This document shows, in pieces, positions 1-10,908 of a stretch of 64,000 bases of DNA (position 1 is the first letter of the stretch; every line of letters starts with the position of its first letter). The stretch comes from Bacteroidota bacterium. Lineage in GTDB: Bacteria; Bacteroidota; Bacteroidia; AKYH767-A; OLB10. The stretch is taken from positions 1-64,000 of the forward strand of contig JADJOZ010000022.1 of the NCBI GenBank assembly GCA_016713525.1. The letters run 5' to 3'. The translations under genes and the position numbers were made by a program. The notes under the pieces were generated by a model. It saw only the letters and a program-made list of their open reading frames with translations, was not told where the DNA came from and did no database searches.

Positions 1-1121
1 AAAATAAGGTCAATTAATTTTTGTGCATTCACGGAATTGGAAAAGTTCTCGTGCAATATTTTTTCTCTGGTTTTGATGTCTGCTGTCTTGAAATCTATTT
101 CCATTAATTCCTGAGTTCTGATGCGCATGGCAGCAGGAGTTTCAGCTATATCACATAAATTTTCTAATCCTGTATTTTCAACCATCATGGGATTTACAAG
201 CGCAAAACGACCATTGTACAAAGCAGAAAGCAATTTGAGTTTGATGCCTGTTGGTTGAAAAGTTGGCAGAATATTTATATGTGCATCATGAATGAGCTGA
301 TGAATTTGTTTGGTGGTAAGATCAGCAATAAGTGTGATATGATTTTTTTTCGCAACAGCATTGCGCAAGTCTCCGGTAGGTCGCGAACCGGCAATGATTA
401 GCGGAATTTTAATATGATTAAAAACTTCATTTACCAGATATAAAGCTGCTTCATTGTTTTCGCCAATAGCTAAATTGCCATGGTAGAATGCAAAGTGACC
501 TTTTCCGGGCATAATATTTACCTGTTCATTATTGTGAAATGCAGGAATGTAAAAGGCATTCCCATATTTTTTATCAAAATGTGCGGTATCATTTCTCGAG
601 ATGGCAGCTATGATCTGCGCATGCTGCAACACCTGTTCAAATGTTTCCAGTTTGCTGGATTCATTATAAAAATAGTAACGTTTAAAAATATTGCTTTCAA
701 CTTTTGCCAGATTCTGATAATAATCGTGTTCAACATTATGAGTGCGAACAATTTTTATCCGGTCTTTCAGCTTTTCTTCTGTAATGATATTACAAGTATG
801 TAAACCTTCAAACAAAATCGGGTAGTCATCTTTGAGTAAATTGGTCAGTAATGTTTCAGAGTTTCGAGAAATAACAATATAAGGTTGCTTCAGAAACAAC
901 TGCGATTTGGCGACATTTCGTGGGTAGTAATCTACGGAAGTGCAATACCTGTTAAGCATCGACGATTGCTCGCGACCGTAGTGGAAACAATGCAGGTGTA
1001 CTTTAATTCCTTTTGCATGCAGCGATTTTACTTTAAAATATACATCAATCACACCGCCATAATTGGCAGGGAATGGGACATCAAAACTGATGATATGAAG
1101 ATGTTTTTCAGTATTGCTCAT
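1..1121 (-). CDS. Glycosyltransferase, GT4-like (C-terminus cut by window edge)
   Basis: The frame is open from an ATG at 1121 to the window edge, about 373 residues. The N-terminus reads FDVPFPANYGG (residues 13-23), the usual beginning of a GT-B donor/acceptor domain. VRTHNVEHDYY lies near residue 125 and YHGNLAIGENNEA near residue 213, where the second Rossmann domain of GT4 enzymes begins. It should transfer a sugar from an activated donor onto a cell-surface glycan or lipid; donor and acceptor cannot be read from sequence. Its first 14 bases overlap the end of the upstream glycosyltransferase, so the two are probably translationally coupled in a polysaccharide operon running leftwards out of the window. 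Confidence 0.8.
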   Translation of the reverse strand, partial: MSNTEKHLHIISFDVPFPANYGGVIDVYFKVKSLHAKGIKVHLHCFHYGREQSSMLNRYCTSVDYYPRNVAKSQLFLKQPYIVISRNSETLLTNLLKDDYPILFEGLHTCNIITEEKLKDRIKIVRTHNVEHDYYQNLAKVESNIFKRYYFYNESSKLETFEQVLQHAQIIAAISRNDTAHFDKKYGNAFYIPAFHNNEQVNIMPGKGHFAFYHGNLAIGENNEAALYLVNEVFNHIKIPLIIAGSRPTGDLRNAVAKKNHITLIADLTTKQIHQLIHDAHINILPTFQPTGIKLKLLSALYNGRFALVNPMMVENTGLENLCDIAETPAAMRIRTQELMEIDFKTADIKTREKILHENFSNSVNAQKLIDLI

Positions 1122-2301
1122 TTAAAATTTTTGGAAACTTCTTTTTTTCCTCATCCCAGTTTAATTCATGCGATGCAATTTCAAGATTTTTTCGCCATCC
1201 TGCAAGTGCTGATTCATTCTGAAGCATACTTTCCATTTTTTCTGCAATATGCTTCGGATCATGGCTTTCGATGAAATCACCAACACCATAACCTGCTATA
1301 ATTCGCTCCACTTCGGGCAATCGCGACGCCAGAACTGGGATTCCTGCATGAATATAATCAAATATTTTATTGGGTAAACTGAATCTGTAATTGATGTTGG
1401 TGTCTTTGTCAAGGGTCAATCCCAGGTCTGCTGCACGTGTATGTTGCATTAATTCGGTATAGGGAAGTCTTGGTTTGAAAATGATTTTATTTTCCAGCCG
1501 GTATTCATTTACAAGGCCCTTCAGCACAGGCAGCACATCTCCGCCACCAACAATTAATAATGTAGTATTTTCCAGAAATTGCATTGCCAGCACTGCTTCT
1601 TCAGCACCCCGCTGAATGTTGATTCCGGCACCCTGCAAAATTATCAGCTTATCTGATTCCGGTAATTGCAGTTTTTTGCGCAATTCCGTTTTGTTGCTTA
1701 TTGGTGGAAAATCTCCTTTCAAAGGAACATTCCGAATAACCAAAGGTCGCTTCCCGTATTCTTTTTCATATAAAGATGCAATAGAATCATTGACCGTGAT
1801 GATGGTTTTTAATCCGGGGAATATCATTCTTTCGAACCATTTCCAGCATGCTTTTACAAATGGCCGGTTTTCAAGTTCCGGAACTCCTGTATAATATTCA
1901 TGACTATCATAAATTAAAGGTATCCGCTTTAAGCGGGATGCCAGAAAATTTGCGGGCAAAGCATCCAGGTCGTTGGCAAAAAGATATTCAGCCTTTGAAA
2001 AAACTAAAAAGAAGAAAAGTCTGATGTTGAAAGCAGCATAAAACAAAGGACCGGTTGTAAACCATAATTTAAACCGATTCGTGCGATAAGATCTGTCGGC
2101 GACTGCAATGCTGGTGGGAAGTTGTCTTCCGGTTAGCAACACCTCGAATCCTTGCTCCACCAAAACCAAACAGGTCCGGTGAACCCTTTGATCGGTACTC
2201 AAGTCACTGGTAACGGATACTATAATGAGTGGTTTTACAGACAAATGGGTGAAGTTTAACGGGCCGGATAAAGGAAACGCAAATTTATGAAAGAGTAGCA
2301 C
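1108..2301 (-). CDS. Glycosyltransferase family 4 protein
   Basis: This is a GT-B type glycosyltransferase of up to 397 residues. YDSHEYYTGVPEL near residue 131 is a typical N-domain motif. LQGAGINIQRGAEE near 220 opens the nucleotide-sugar binding domain, and LPNKIFDYIHAGIPV near 309 is the conserved C-domain acidic loop. The longest frame begins with GTG at 2301, but the first fold-like strand (KPLIIVSVTSDL) begins about 22 residues later, so an internal TTG could be the true start. Substrate is not predictable. It is followed with a 14-base overlap by a second glycosyltransferase, which suggests joint work on one glycan. Confidence 0.82.
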   Translation of the reverse strand: MLLFHKFAFPLSGPLNFTHLSVKPLIIVSVTSDLSTDQRVHRTCLVLVEQGFEVLLTGRQLPTSIAVADRSYRTNRFKLWFTTGPLFYAAFNIRLFFFLVFSKAEYLFANDLDALPANFLASRLKRIPLIYDSHEYYTGVPELENRPFVKACWKWFERMIFPGLKTIITVNDSIASLYEKEYGKRPLVIRNVPLKGDFPPISNKTELRKKLQLPESDKLIILQGAGINIQRGAEEAVLAMQFLENTTLLIVGGGDVLPVLKGLVNEYRLENKIIFKPRLPYTELMQHTRAADLGLTLDKDTNINYRFSLPNKIFDYIHAGIPVLASRLPEVERIIAGYGVGDFIESHDPKHIAEKMESMLQNESALAGWRKNLEIASHELNWDEEKKKFPKILNEQY

Positions 2302-2339
2302 GCATTTTCATTATTATTGTACCTGATATTTCAATAGTT

Positions 2340-2861
2340 ATGAAACCAACTTTCGCAATTCTTGGCTTGATTTGCCTCAGCATCACTCAGCTATCCTGCA
2401 ATCAGAACTGCTCTTGCAATGAAAAAGCAGCTGTCCGGCAAACAACGATCGATTCTTTGGAGACCAGAATTCAACAACTGGAAACTAAAATAAAGCCACG
2501 TTTGTCGGTGTTGATGAACAGATTACAGGTTCATCATGGCAGAATGTGGCAACCGGGTATTACAAATGACTGGAAATTAGCTGGCTATGAACTTGAAAAA
2601 GTAAAAGAGTCACTCTCCGACCTATCTTTAAACTTTGGATCTGATAAATATGCCGAAAGTACAATTGACTTGGAAATAAGCAAGTTACAATCGACTATTG
2701 CCCAAATGGAACAAGCCGTGAAAGCAAAAAATAAAGATTCCTTTGTGGAGCATTATTCGTCTCTTACAACCCAATGTAATTCGTGTCATAAAGCTACCGG
2801 TCTCGATTTTTACAAAGTGATTCAACCTGTTACCCCTGCATATAGTGGTGAAACAGAATAG
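2340..2861 (+). CDS. Lipoprotein with a C-terminal CxxCH haem-binding motif
   Basis: The 173-residue protein begins with a hydrophobic signal and a lipobox-like LSC at about residues 18-20, then a Cys-rich NCSCNEKA stretch. Residues 35-140 look helical and heptad-rich. CNSCH at residues 146-150 is a c-type haem attachment motif. Taken together this resembles small cytochrome c'/c556-like periplasmic lipoproteins with a helical bundle and a C-terminal haem site, but no specific family is recognised. It is divergent from the glycosyltransferases and lies about 80 bases upstream of fbp in the same direction. Electron transfer or ligand binding is an inference from the haem motif only. Confidence 0.65.
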   Translation: MKPTFAILGLICLSITQLSCNQNCSCNEKAAVRQTTIDSLETRIQQLETKIKPRLSVLMNRLQVHHGRMWQPGITNDWKLAGYELEKVKESLSDLSLNFGSDKYAESTIDLEISKLQSTIAQMEQAVKAKNKDSFVEHYSSLTTQCNSCHKATGLDFYKVIQPVTPAYSGETE

Positions 2862-2939
2862 TTTAGATTCCATTAAAGATAGTACTTTACAGCCCTTCAT
2901 TTATTTCCGATATTTGCCAAAGAAATTTTAAATAAAACC

Positions 2940-3965
2940 ATGAATTCTATCTACAAAAGAAAAGTAGTCACTTTAGGTCAGTTTATTATTGAACGCCAGG
3001 CCGATTTTCCATATGCAAAAGGCGAATTGTCGCGGTTGCTGCGTGATATTGGTATAGCAGCAAAAATTGTTAATCGCGAGGTTAACAAAGCAGGTCTTGC
3101 CGATATACTGGGAGACATGGGCTCATCGAATGTTCAGGGTGAGGAACAAAAAAAGTTAGATGTTTTCGCGAATGAACAATTTATTTCCAGCACTGAGTTC
3201 CGGTGGTGAATGTTGCGCTGTTGCTTCTGAAGAAAATGAAGAAATGGTACCAATTTCCACAGAAGTTGCTAAAAATGCAAAGTATGTGGTTTGTATTGAT
3301 CCGCTTGATGGGTCATCTAATATAGATGTAAATGTTTCCATAGGAACGATCTTTTCCATTTACCGAAGAACAACATTAACAGGTGCCATTCAGGAAAGTG
3401 ATTTTCTTCAAAAAGGTACCGAACAGGTTGCAGCCGGATATATTATTTTCGGATCTTCAACCATGTTGGTTTACACTACCGGAAAAGGAGTTAATGGTTT
3501 CACACTGGACCCTTCAATAGGTGAATTTTGTTTGTCGCATCCCGACATGCGAGTTCCTGCTTCAGGGAAAATTTATTCCATTAATGAAGGTAATTATGTG
3601 CATTTCCCCGAGGGAGTGAAACAATATTTGAAGTATTGCCAGACTGAGGATGCTGCTACTAAACGTCCTTATTCATCGCGTTACATAGGTTCATTGGTAG
3701 CAGATTTTCACCGTAACTTGTTAAAGGGTGGGATTTACATGTATCCCGCCACAGCGAAATCTCCGAAAGGAAAATTGCGTTTGTTATATGAATGTAATCC
3801 ATTAGCCTGGATTATTGAACAGGCAGGAGGAAAAGCATCTGACGGGTCACCCGAATTCTGGAATTGCAACCTTCATCTTTACATCAACGCACACCGTTGT
3901 TCATAGGATCAACAGAAATGGTTGCGCAGGTAGAAGAATATATATCACGTTTTTCTCATAAATAA
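2940..3965 (+). CDS. fbp: Fructose-1,6-bisphosphatase class I (two frameshifts)
   Basis: Hydrolyses fructose 1,6-bisphosphate to fructose 6-phosphate in gluconeogenesis. Three pieces in different frames join to a complete class I enzyme: residues 1 to about 83 end in NVQGEEQKKLDVFANEQF, the middle piece begins SGGECCAVASEENEE and carries the metal/phosphate site DPLDGSSNIDVNV, and the tail ILELQPSSLHQRTPLF runs to the TAA at 3963-3965. The shifts lie near 3185-3195 (one extra base) and 3850-3856 (one base missing). Every catalytic block is present, so sequencing error is more likely than decay. The gene is followed by mfd, which has its own promoter box. Confidence 0.85.
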
Positions 3966-3981
3966 ACCGTTTTATTTCAAC

Positions 3982-3989
3982 TATCTTTG
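3982..3989 (+). promoter_or_regulatory. Bacteroidota -7 box TATCTTTG upstream of mfd
   Basis: This is an exact match to TAnnTTTG, placed 56 bases before the mfd ATG. A transcript starting about 5 bases after the box would have a leader of about 50 bases. No convincing -33 element is seen. Confidence 0.5.
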
Positions 3990-4045
3990 CCGTTGTAAAG
4001 GTCGGGAATGTTTTTCGGCCTTATCCTTATTTCAGTTGGACTCCG

Positions 4046-7000
4046 GTGGATTTCAGTTATCTGTTTAATATTATAAAAGGCAGCGATCATATTCGCAACC
4101 TGAATGCTCTGTTACAGCAATCGGGGCGTCCCGTTATTGCCCTTAAGGGGATGTCGGGTTCGCAAGATGCCCTCTATGCCGCAGCTTTTTATGAAGCATT
4201 TCCAGGCAGAATTGTTTTTGTGCTCCCTGACCGTGAAGAAGCAGCCTATTTTTTGAATGATCTTGAAAATATTTTAGGTGAACGATCGGCATTATTTTTT
4301 CCGTCATCACTGAAAAAACCATACACGTTTCCTTATCTCGATAATAACAATGTTCTCCTTCGCGCAGAAGTGTTAACACATCTGAGCAAAAATCTGAAAA
4401 CCTCTTCCGGTTGTAACCTATGCCGAAGCATTTCAGGAAAAGGTAGTGACTAAAAAAGCATTGGTGTCGAATACGGTGGAAGCAAGGGTTGGTGAAAAAT
4501 TATCAGTCGACTTCATTATTGAATTCTTAAATGAAAATCAATTTGAAAGAAGTGATTTTGTAATTGAAGCCGGACAGTTTGCCGTACGAGGTGGAATTGT
4601 AGATGTATTCTCTTTTGCTAATGAGCTGCCTTATCGTATGGAATTCAATGGTGATATCATTGAATCGATTCGTGTTTTTGATCCCTCCACTCAGTTGTCG
4701 GAGAAGAACATGAATCACATCACCATTATCCCGAATGTGCAGTCGAAATTAATTAGCCAGGAACATCAGTCGTTTTTAGAATTTATTCCTGCTGAAACAA
4801 TTATCTGGTGTGTTGATGCTGAACACTCCTTTGAGATGATGCAATCGGGATTGAAGCGAATGAACGAAAGTAGCAGCAGCGCACTGGTAAACGATGATGA
4901 TTCCGACGACACCATTATACCGGGAAAACCTGATGAGGTATTCGATAGCGCCGACCGCATGCGTGAACTGATTCAGAACTTCAGAATTATTGAATCAGGA
5001 TCAAAATTTGAATTCAATGCTCCAAATACCTTAACATTCCGGTCTCGACCACAGCCATCATTCAATAAAAATTTTGAACTGGTAGGAACAACCTTTCTTG
5101 AAAATGCATCTGCAGGTTATCAGAATCTGATATTTGCTGATTCTGCCAAACAGATTGAACGTATTTATGCCATTTTTAACGACATAAAAATCCCGGCAAG
5201 GCTTCCCGGAAAGGAAATTAGTTTTACACCAATGTTGCTTTCATTACATCAGGGTTTTATTGATGATGATTTGAAAATGGCATGCTATACCGATCACCAG
5301 ATTTTCGACCGGTATCACAGGTTTCGTTTAAGAAAGAATTATAGTAAAAACGAAGCACTTTCGCTCAAAGAAATATACAGTCTGAAACCCGGTGATTTTA
5401 TCACACATATTGATCATGGTGTTGGGAAATTTGCAGGCTTGGAAAAAGTGGATGTGAATGGAAAAACGCAGGAAGCTATCAGACTTGTTTACAAAGACAA
5501 TGATATTCTTTATGTAAGTATTCACTCCTTACATCGCATTGCCCGTTTTACCGGAAAAGATGGTGCGCAACCAAAACTCAACAAACTTGGTACTGCCACC
5601 TGGGCAAATCTGAAGCAAAAAACCAAAAAGCGGGTTAAGGACATTGCCAAAGATCTCATATCCTTATATGCACAACGACGGTCGCAGAAAGGATTTGCTT
5701 TTCAACCCGATAATTATCTGCAAACAGAACTGGAAGCATCATTCATTTATGAAGATACTCCGGATCAGCTCAAATCAACCAACGATCTGAAGAAGGACAT
5801 GGAAAAACCGTATCCAATGGATCGCCTGATTTGTGGTGATGTAGGATTTGGTAAAACTGAAGTTGCCATTCGTGCCGCCTTCAAAGCGGTAAACGATAGC
5901 AAACAGGTAGCCGTGCTTGTGCCAACAACCATTCTAGCATTGCAACATTTTAAAACATTTTCTGAGCGTTTAAAAGATTTTCCCGTTACAATCTATTATC
6001 TGAATCGTTTTAAGTCAGCAGCTCAGCAATCGGTGACAATCGACAAGTTAAAATCCGGTAAGGTTGATATTGTTATTGGTACGCATCGTATTCTCAGCAA
6101 AGACATAAAGTTTCATGATCTGGGCTTGCTAATAATTGATGAAGAACAGAAATTTGGAGTAGCAGCTAAAGAAAAACTGAAAGCTCTTCGGGTAAATGTG
6201 GATACACTCACCTTAACAGCTACACCGATTCCGAGAACATTACAATTTTCATTGATGGGGGCTCGTGATTTATCAGTTATAAACACTCCTCCTCCAAATC
6301 GTTATCCGGTGACAACCGAAGTACATACCTTTAGTGAGAAATTAATTAAAGAAGCCATTCAGTTTGAAGTTGCCCGGGGTGGTCAGGTGTTTTTTATTCA
6401 TAATCGCGTACAGGATATTCACGATATTTCTGCATTAATCCGAAAGCTTTGTCCCGATGTGAAAATAGGAGTAGGGCATGGTCAGATGGAAGGTGAGCAA
6501 CTCGAAAATGTGCTCCTCAATTTTATTGAAGGTGAAACGGATGTACTTGTAGCAACAACCATCATTGAGTCGGGAATAGATATTTCAAATGCCAACACCA
6601 TCATCATTAATCAGGCACATCATTTTGGGCTAAGCGATTTGCATCAGATGCGCGGTAGGGTAGGGCGCTCGAATAAAAAGGCATTTTGCTATTTGTTAGC
6701 TCCTCCGTTAAGTGTTCTTACTCCGGAAGCAAAACAACGATTGAAAGCTATTGAAGAATTTTCGGATCTGGGAAGCGGATTCAATGTAGCCATGCGTGAT
6801 CTCGATATTCGTGGTGCCGGAAATATGCTCGGCGGTGAGCAAAGTGGTTTTATTTCGGAAATTGGTTACGAAATGTTTCATAAAATTTTAGATGAGGCAA
6901 TTCAGGAGTTGAAAGACACCGATTTTAAAGATATATTTAAAGGTGAAGAAAAATCTGTTTTTGTTCACGATTGTCAAATTGATACCGATCTCGAAATCCT

Positions 7001-7445
7001 GATTCCATCCGATTACATAACTAATATTACAGAACGGCTCAATATTTATAAAGAGATTGATGATCTTGAAAATGAAACGCAGCTGGTAACTTATCTGAAA
7101 AATCTGAAAGATCGTTTTGGACCAGTGCCCGAAGAAGTAAATGAATTGATGAGTGCAATTCAATTGCGCTGGAAAGCTAAGGAACTTGGATTCGAAAAAA
7201 TCATTCTTAAAGGTGGAATTTTAAAAGGTTATTTTGTCTCCAATCCGGAATCTTCGTTTTACCGTTCCTCTGTTTTCAGTGAACTTATTGGATACATTCA
7301 GAAAAATCCGCAACGGATTAAAATGAGTGAGAAAAATAATAAGCTTTCGATTTCGTTTTCTGGAATTCGTACGGTAGCTCAGGCAAATAAAATTTTTGCA
7401 GAACTGATTCAACAAGTTGTGCATGTAAAGGAAACAATTTCCTGA
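4046..7445 (+). CDS. mfd: Transcription-repair coupling factor Mfd (one frameshift)
   Basis: Mfd removes stalled RNA polymerase at DNA lesions and recruits UvrA. The rebuilt protein has about 1133 residues, the normal family size. An N-terminal UvrB-like module is followed by the CarD/RID-like polymerase-binding domain around residue 448 (KPGDFITHIDHGVGKFAG). The translocase has Walker A GDVGFGKTE near 600, the DEEQ box (IIDEEQKFGV) near 696, motif VI MRGRVGRS, and the C-terminal TRCF domain. The first 120 residues are in another frame; reading joins at about 4400-4413, where the alternative frame continues VVTYAEAFQEKVV. A single-base error is the simplest explanation. It converges on the DUF1569 gene with only 2 bases between. 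Confidence 0.95.
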
Positions 7446-7447
7446 AA

Positions 7448-7894
7448 TCAGGCTCCGAACTGCTTCAAATGGTGATCAAGGTGTTTCCAGGTACCTGCTG
7501 ACCATTCTTCAACTGTCATTTTTCCGAAAAAAGGATGTGGTTCGGCAGTTAAGGCATCAGCATTAAAACGTGTTATTAATCCGATCAGTTTATTCTTGGC
7601 ATCTTCAAATTCCGGATTATTTCTGATGATAAAAGAAGGTGCTGTTGGCAGGTTTTTACTGAATGGTTTTGCTTCCAGAACTTTCTTCTTGGCCAGTTTT
7701 CCAAACAACATTCCAATCAGTGATTGCTTAACTTTTTCATCGCCTAAAGCTACCCGAAGCTGAGCCTGACAATGTGCCATCATTTGGGAGACATTCATCT
7801 TTCCCCACAATCCTTTGGAGTCGGGATGCAGCTTATTAATTCGTGCAATAAGAGATGCTTTTATTTCGGGTCGGCAAAGATCCTGATGTTGCAT
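7448..7894 (-). CDS. DUF1569 / DinB-like protein
   Basis: The 148-residue protein has the layout of DUF1569 proteins in the DinB/YfiT-like four-helix superfamily: LWGKMNVSQMMAHCQAQL near residues 29-46, FFGKMTVEEWSAGTWKHLDHHLKQF at the C-terminus, and conserved His residues at corresponding places in the bundle (HCQ and HLDHH) that bind a metal in relatives. The enzymatic role is unknown; relatives include thiol-dependent metalloenzymes. No signal peptide, so probably cytosolic. It lies 28 bases downstream of the CNNM/CorC-type gene in the same direction and may be co-transcribed with it. Confidence 0.7.
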   Translation of the reverse strand: MQHQDLCRPEIKASLIARINKLHPDSKGLWGKMNVSQMMAHCQAQLRVALGDEKVKQSLIGMLFGKLAKKKVLEAKPFSKNLPTAPSFIIRNNPEFEDAKNKLIGLITRFNADALTAEPHPFFGKMTVEEWSAGTWKHLDHHLKQFGA

Positions 7895-7922
7895 GGCGAA
7901 ATTGTGTCTGGAGTTGCTAAGA

Positions 7923-9234
7923 TTAATCTTCCGTTTCTTCCCGTGTTTCTTCCACCACTTTCATGTGGACGGTTTCAACACTATGCTTAAAACGTTTCAG
8001 GATTGTAAATTCATATCCGCCAAAAATGCGTTTTTCATTTACTGCTGGGATGCGACCGAAAATGTAGTTCATTAAACCGGAAATGGTATCGTATTCCGGC
8101 CCTTCAGGAAGTGCAATAGGAAGTAAATCGTTTACATCACCAATAGAAGTTTGAGCATTCACAACGAATTCCTGTTCGTTTTTCTTTTCTACAGATGGCT
8201 TTTCTTCATCGTACTCATCCTGAATTTCACCAACCAATTCTTCAATGATATCTTCCATAGTAACAATCCCTGCGGTGCCACCAAATTCATTGGTGATGAT
8301 TGCCATTTGAATGTGCTGCGTTTGCAATTCGCGCAGTAATTCATTGATGCGTTTTGTCAACGGTACGAAATAAGCTGGGCGAATAATGGCAGTGATACCA
8401 CTGAAGTTATTATTACGAAGCAGTTTCAACAAATCACGGGTATGAATAATTCCGATGATATTATCCAGGTTATCTTTATAAACAGGGAATCTTGAAAATT
8501 GCTCATCAATAACAAGATTCAAAATTTCATCATTGGTAGCATCAATATCGATTGCCGAAATTTTTGTGCGGGGAACAAGAATTTGTCGAACCACACGATC
8601 ATCAAATTCAAATACATTCTGAATTAATTCATGCTCCGATTGTTTGATTGCACCACCTTCTTCACTTTCAGTAAGAATTAAACGTAACTCTTCTTCCGTA
8701 TGAATTTCATGACCTATTGTGGGTTTAATTCCAATCGTTCTCAATAACAGGTTCGCCATGTTATTCAGTAACCAGATAAGTGGCGCGAAGATGAGGTAGA
8801 ACAACCGCAACGGTAATGAAATTGCCATGGTTGTGCGCAACGGATAACGAATTGCAATTGTTTTAGGAGCTAATTCACCAAGTACAATGTGTAACACCGT
8901 TAACAAACCGAATGCTGCCGGAAACGCTGCACGATGGGCAGAAGCAGGATCAAGATTTAATCCGAAGAATGAAAACAGGTGAATGATAATTTCAGAAAAA
9001 ACTTCTTCACCAAACCAACCAAGAGCCAGACTGGTCATGGTAATTCCCAACTGGTTTGCAGAAAGATAAGCATCGAGGTGATCAACAATGTGTTTTGCAA
9101 CACTGCCAACCCTGCTACCGGTACTGGCTTTCAGATCAACTTGTGCGGCCCTGACCTTGACGATTGCAAATTCTGCCGCTACAAAGAAGCCATTTAAAAA
9201 GTAAAAGAAAAGTAATAAAGAGATCGAGTGCCAT
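7923..9234 (-). CDS. CNNM/CorC-type membrane protein with CBS pair (frameshift near N-terminus)
   Basis: This is a HlyC/CorC (TlyC) or CNNM family integral membrane protein, probably a divalent-cation transporter or its regulator. The order is: N-terminal DUF21 membrane domain with four hydrophobic segments and the motif NGFFVAAEFA, then ELAPKTIAI, a cytosolic CBS pair (LVPRTKISAID, IIGIIHTRDLL, FGGTAGIVTMEDIIEELVGEI), and the CorC_HlyC acidic C-terminal domain. The ATG at 9234 gives MALDLFITFLLL and must shift one base at the A5 run 9196-9200 to continue LNGFFVAAEF. Four A's would restore one frame of about 437 residues. An exact TAnnTTTG box lies 19 bases upstream of this ATG. Confidence 0.85.
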
Positions 9235-9252
9235 TTAGAGTTAATTACGGTG

Positions 9253-9260
9253 CAAAGATA
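9253..9260 (-). promoter_or_regulatory. -7 box TATCTTTG for the CNNM/CorC gene
   Basis: The exact TAnnTTTG on the minus strand puts transcription start near 9248, 14 bases ahead of the ATG at 9234. This supports the rebuilt N-terminus over the internal start at 9050. Confidence 0.5.
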
Positions 9261-9331
9261 GCAGAAAGAGCCACATCTGAGCCGGAAATTAATATTTAAA
9301 CAGTCGAATTAGTGTTATATGTTGCTGATTA

Positions 9332-10000
9332 TCACTTTTTTGGAGTGCCCATATCCATCATTTGGTACCCTTCCAAACTGAACATGGAAGGACTGATTTC
9401 TGCTTTGCTGATATTTTTGATTCTGATATTTACAGTTTCCTGTTTGGCTTTATAAGTAACATTCATTTCTACCGGAAACCCTTTAACATCCTTCATTGCA
9501 GGCAATTGGTTTTGCTTACCCTGAGGTCCGTTTCCGGAAGCCGACATCATTTTATACAATTCGGCATAATTCATCCCAAAATCTTCGGTAAGCCATATAT
9601 CTGATTTACTTTCAGCGCTTTCCGCAATTATCTTCTTGCATTTATAACCGTCAATGGTTTTTGTTTCATTCGTTACAGTTACTTTGGTTTCGGAGGCAGT
9701 TTCCGTGGCTTTGTTCATCTGATCGGTATAGTTCATAACCATGGCCATTTTCTGCCCGGCATTATCCATCATCAGATATTGTTTTTTCGTTGTTTCATCA
9801 AGCAAAATCGACATACCTCCCGCACCTGCAAGCTGTGGTTTAATCACCATTTTGGTGCCTGAAGAATAGAATTTCATTAACATTGGCTCCTTCATCTTTG
9901 CTCCGGTCATTTCCATATCAAAGCTGAAATCCTGGGCATTTAACGTGAATACCGATAAGAAGCAGATTAAAGTAAACAGAGTGTTTTGTAGTGTTTTCAT
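9332..10000 (-). CDS. DUF4412 domain exported protein
   Basis: The protein has 222 residues and a clear signal peptide (MKTLQNTLFTLICFLSVFTLNAQ). The rest matches DUF4412 proteins: it is rich in Met, and includes MKFYSSGTKMVIKP, a KKQYLMMDNAGQKMAMVM stretch, and KTIDGYKCKKIIAES followed by DIWLTEDFG. These proteins are probably beta-rich and periplasmic or lipoprotein-carrier-like; their role is not known. It is transcribed divergently from the outer-membrane protein at 10030 with 29 bases between the starts, so promoters must overlap. Confidence 0.7.
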   Translation of the reverse strand: MKTLQNTLFTLICFLSVFTLNAQDFSFDMEMTGAKMKEPMLMKFYSSGTKMVIKPQLAGAGGMSILLDETTKKQYLMMDNAGQKMAMVMNYTDQMNKATETASETKVTVTNETKTIDGYKCKKIIAESAESKSDIWLTEDFGMNYAELYKMMSASGNGPQGKQNQLPAMKDVKGFPVEMNVTYKAKQETVNIRIKNISKAEISPSMFSLEGYQMMDMGTPKK

Positions 10001-10029
10001 ATTTATTTGTATTTTGACCTGACTAAATT

Positions 10030-10908
10030 ATGAAAAAAAGTAATGCAAACAAGAATATTGCTGCCAGCTTTATGAAAGTGTGGCTTTTCGGCCTGTTTAT
10101 GCTTTGTATTTGCGTGCATGCTAAGGGACAGTTTTGGTTCGATGCAGCCTCTGTTTCGGGGTGGCACGCTCCTTCCAATGGAAGAGATTATCCTGTCGAA
10201 TGGTATGGCGCTGCTGCATTTTCATTGCCAATAAATATTAGTGCCAATCAAAAAATTGTTGCCGGCGGTTACTATGAAAACCGGGAATTAAATTACGATG
10301 CAGAAAAATTTTCACTATCACTTCAAGGTATTGGTATTCCGATAACCTGGCTGATACAATCGAAAGACACATCTGTGGTGTTCACTGCAACAATGGTGAG
10401 CAGATTGAATGGGGAACACTTAACAACGGATGAAAATTTGCTTCAATTCGGTGGTGCAATTTTGGCAAATTTTAGAGTGAACAGTCAGTTGCGGCTCAAG
10501 GCCGGATGTTATTTTAATAAGGAATTTTTCAGTGATTACTGGGTGCCTTTGGCAGGAATTGAGTTGCGCATCAACGACCGTAATTTAGTCTCTGGAACGT
10601 TTCCAAACAGTGCACGGTTTGAACATCGTTTTAACAATTCATTTTACATGGGAGTAGCTTACAAAAGCATCACTAATTCTTATCGGTTAGCAGAAGGTGA
10701 AGGCTATGTAAAAATCCTCGACAATCATGTTGGCATTTTTGCCGATTATTATTTTACCAAACACCTTGTCGGGATGGTGGAAGCAGGTCATACACTTTTG
10801 CGCGAAACAAAAATCAGAAACGAAGGATATACGTTGACTAAAAAGGAAAATAGTTTGTTGTTTAAAGCCGGAATTATTTACCGGATAAGAATGGATTCCC
10901 GGAATTAA
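10030..10908 (+). CDS. Predicted outer-membrane beta-barrel protein
   Basis: The 292-residue protein begins with a basic, hydrophobic export signal ending near AKGQ (about residue 34). The mature part alternates polar and aromatic residues in about ten strands and ends with a hydrophobic strand (ENSLLFKAGIIYRIRM), as outer-membrane barrels do. NDRNLVSGTFPNSARFEHRF resembles a motif of DUF6268-type barrels, but this assignment is tentative. Function unknown. Its stop overlaps the recJ stop on the other strand by 4 bases, and no terminator hairpin lies between the two convergent genes. Confidence 0.6.
   Translation: MKKSNANKNIAASFMKVWLFGLFMLCICVHAKGQFWFDAASVSGWHAPSNGRDYPVEWYGAAAFSLPINISANQKIVAGGYYENRELNYDAEKFSLSLQGIGIPITWLIQSKDTSVVFTATMVSRLNGEHLTTDENLLQFGGAILANFRVNSQLRLKAGCYFNKEFFSDYWVPLAGIELRINDRNLVSGTFPNSARFEHRFNNSFYMGVAYKSITNSYRLAEGEGYVKILDNHVGIFADYYFTKHLVGMVEAGHTLLRETKIRNEGYTLTKKENSLLFKAGIIYRIRMDSRN

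Noticed and set aside
885..1274. 129-codon plus-strand ORF at the two glycosyltransferases
   Set aside because: Lies across two overlapping minus-strand genes with clear GT motifs.
4400..4413. Programmed frameshift in mfd
   Set aside because: No slippery heptamer and stimulatory hairpin, and similar shifts occur in many unrelated genes of the window, so error is more likely.
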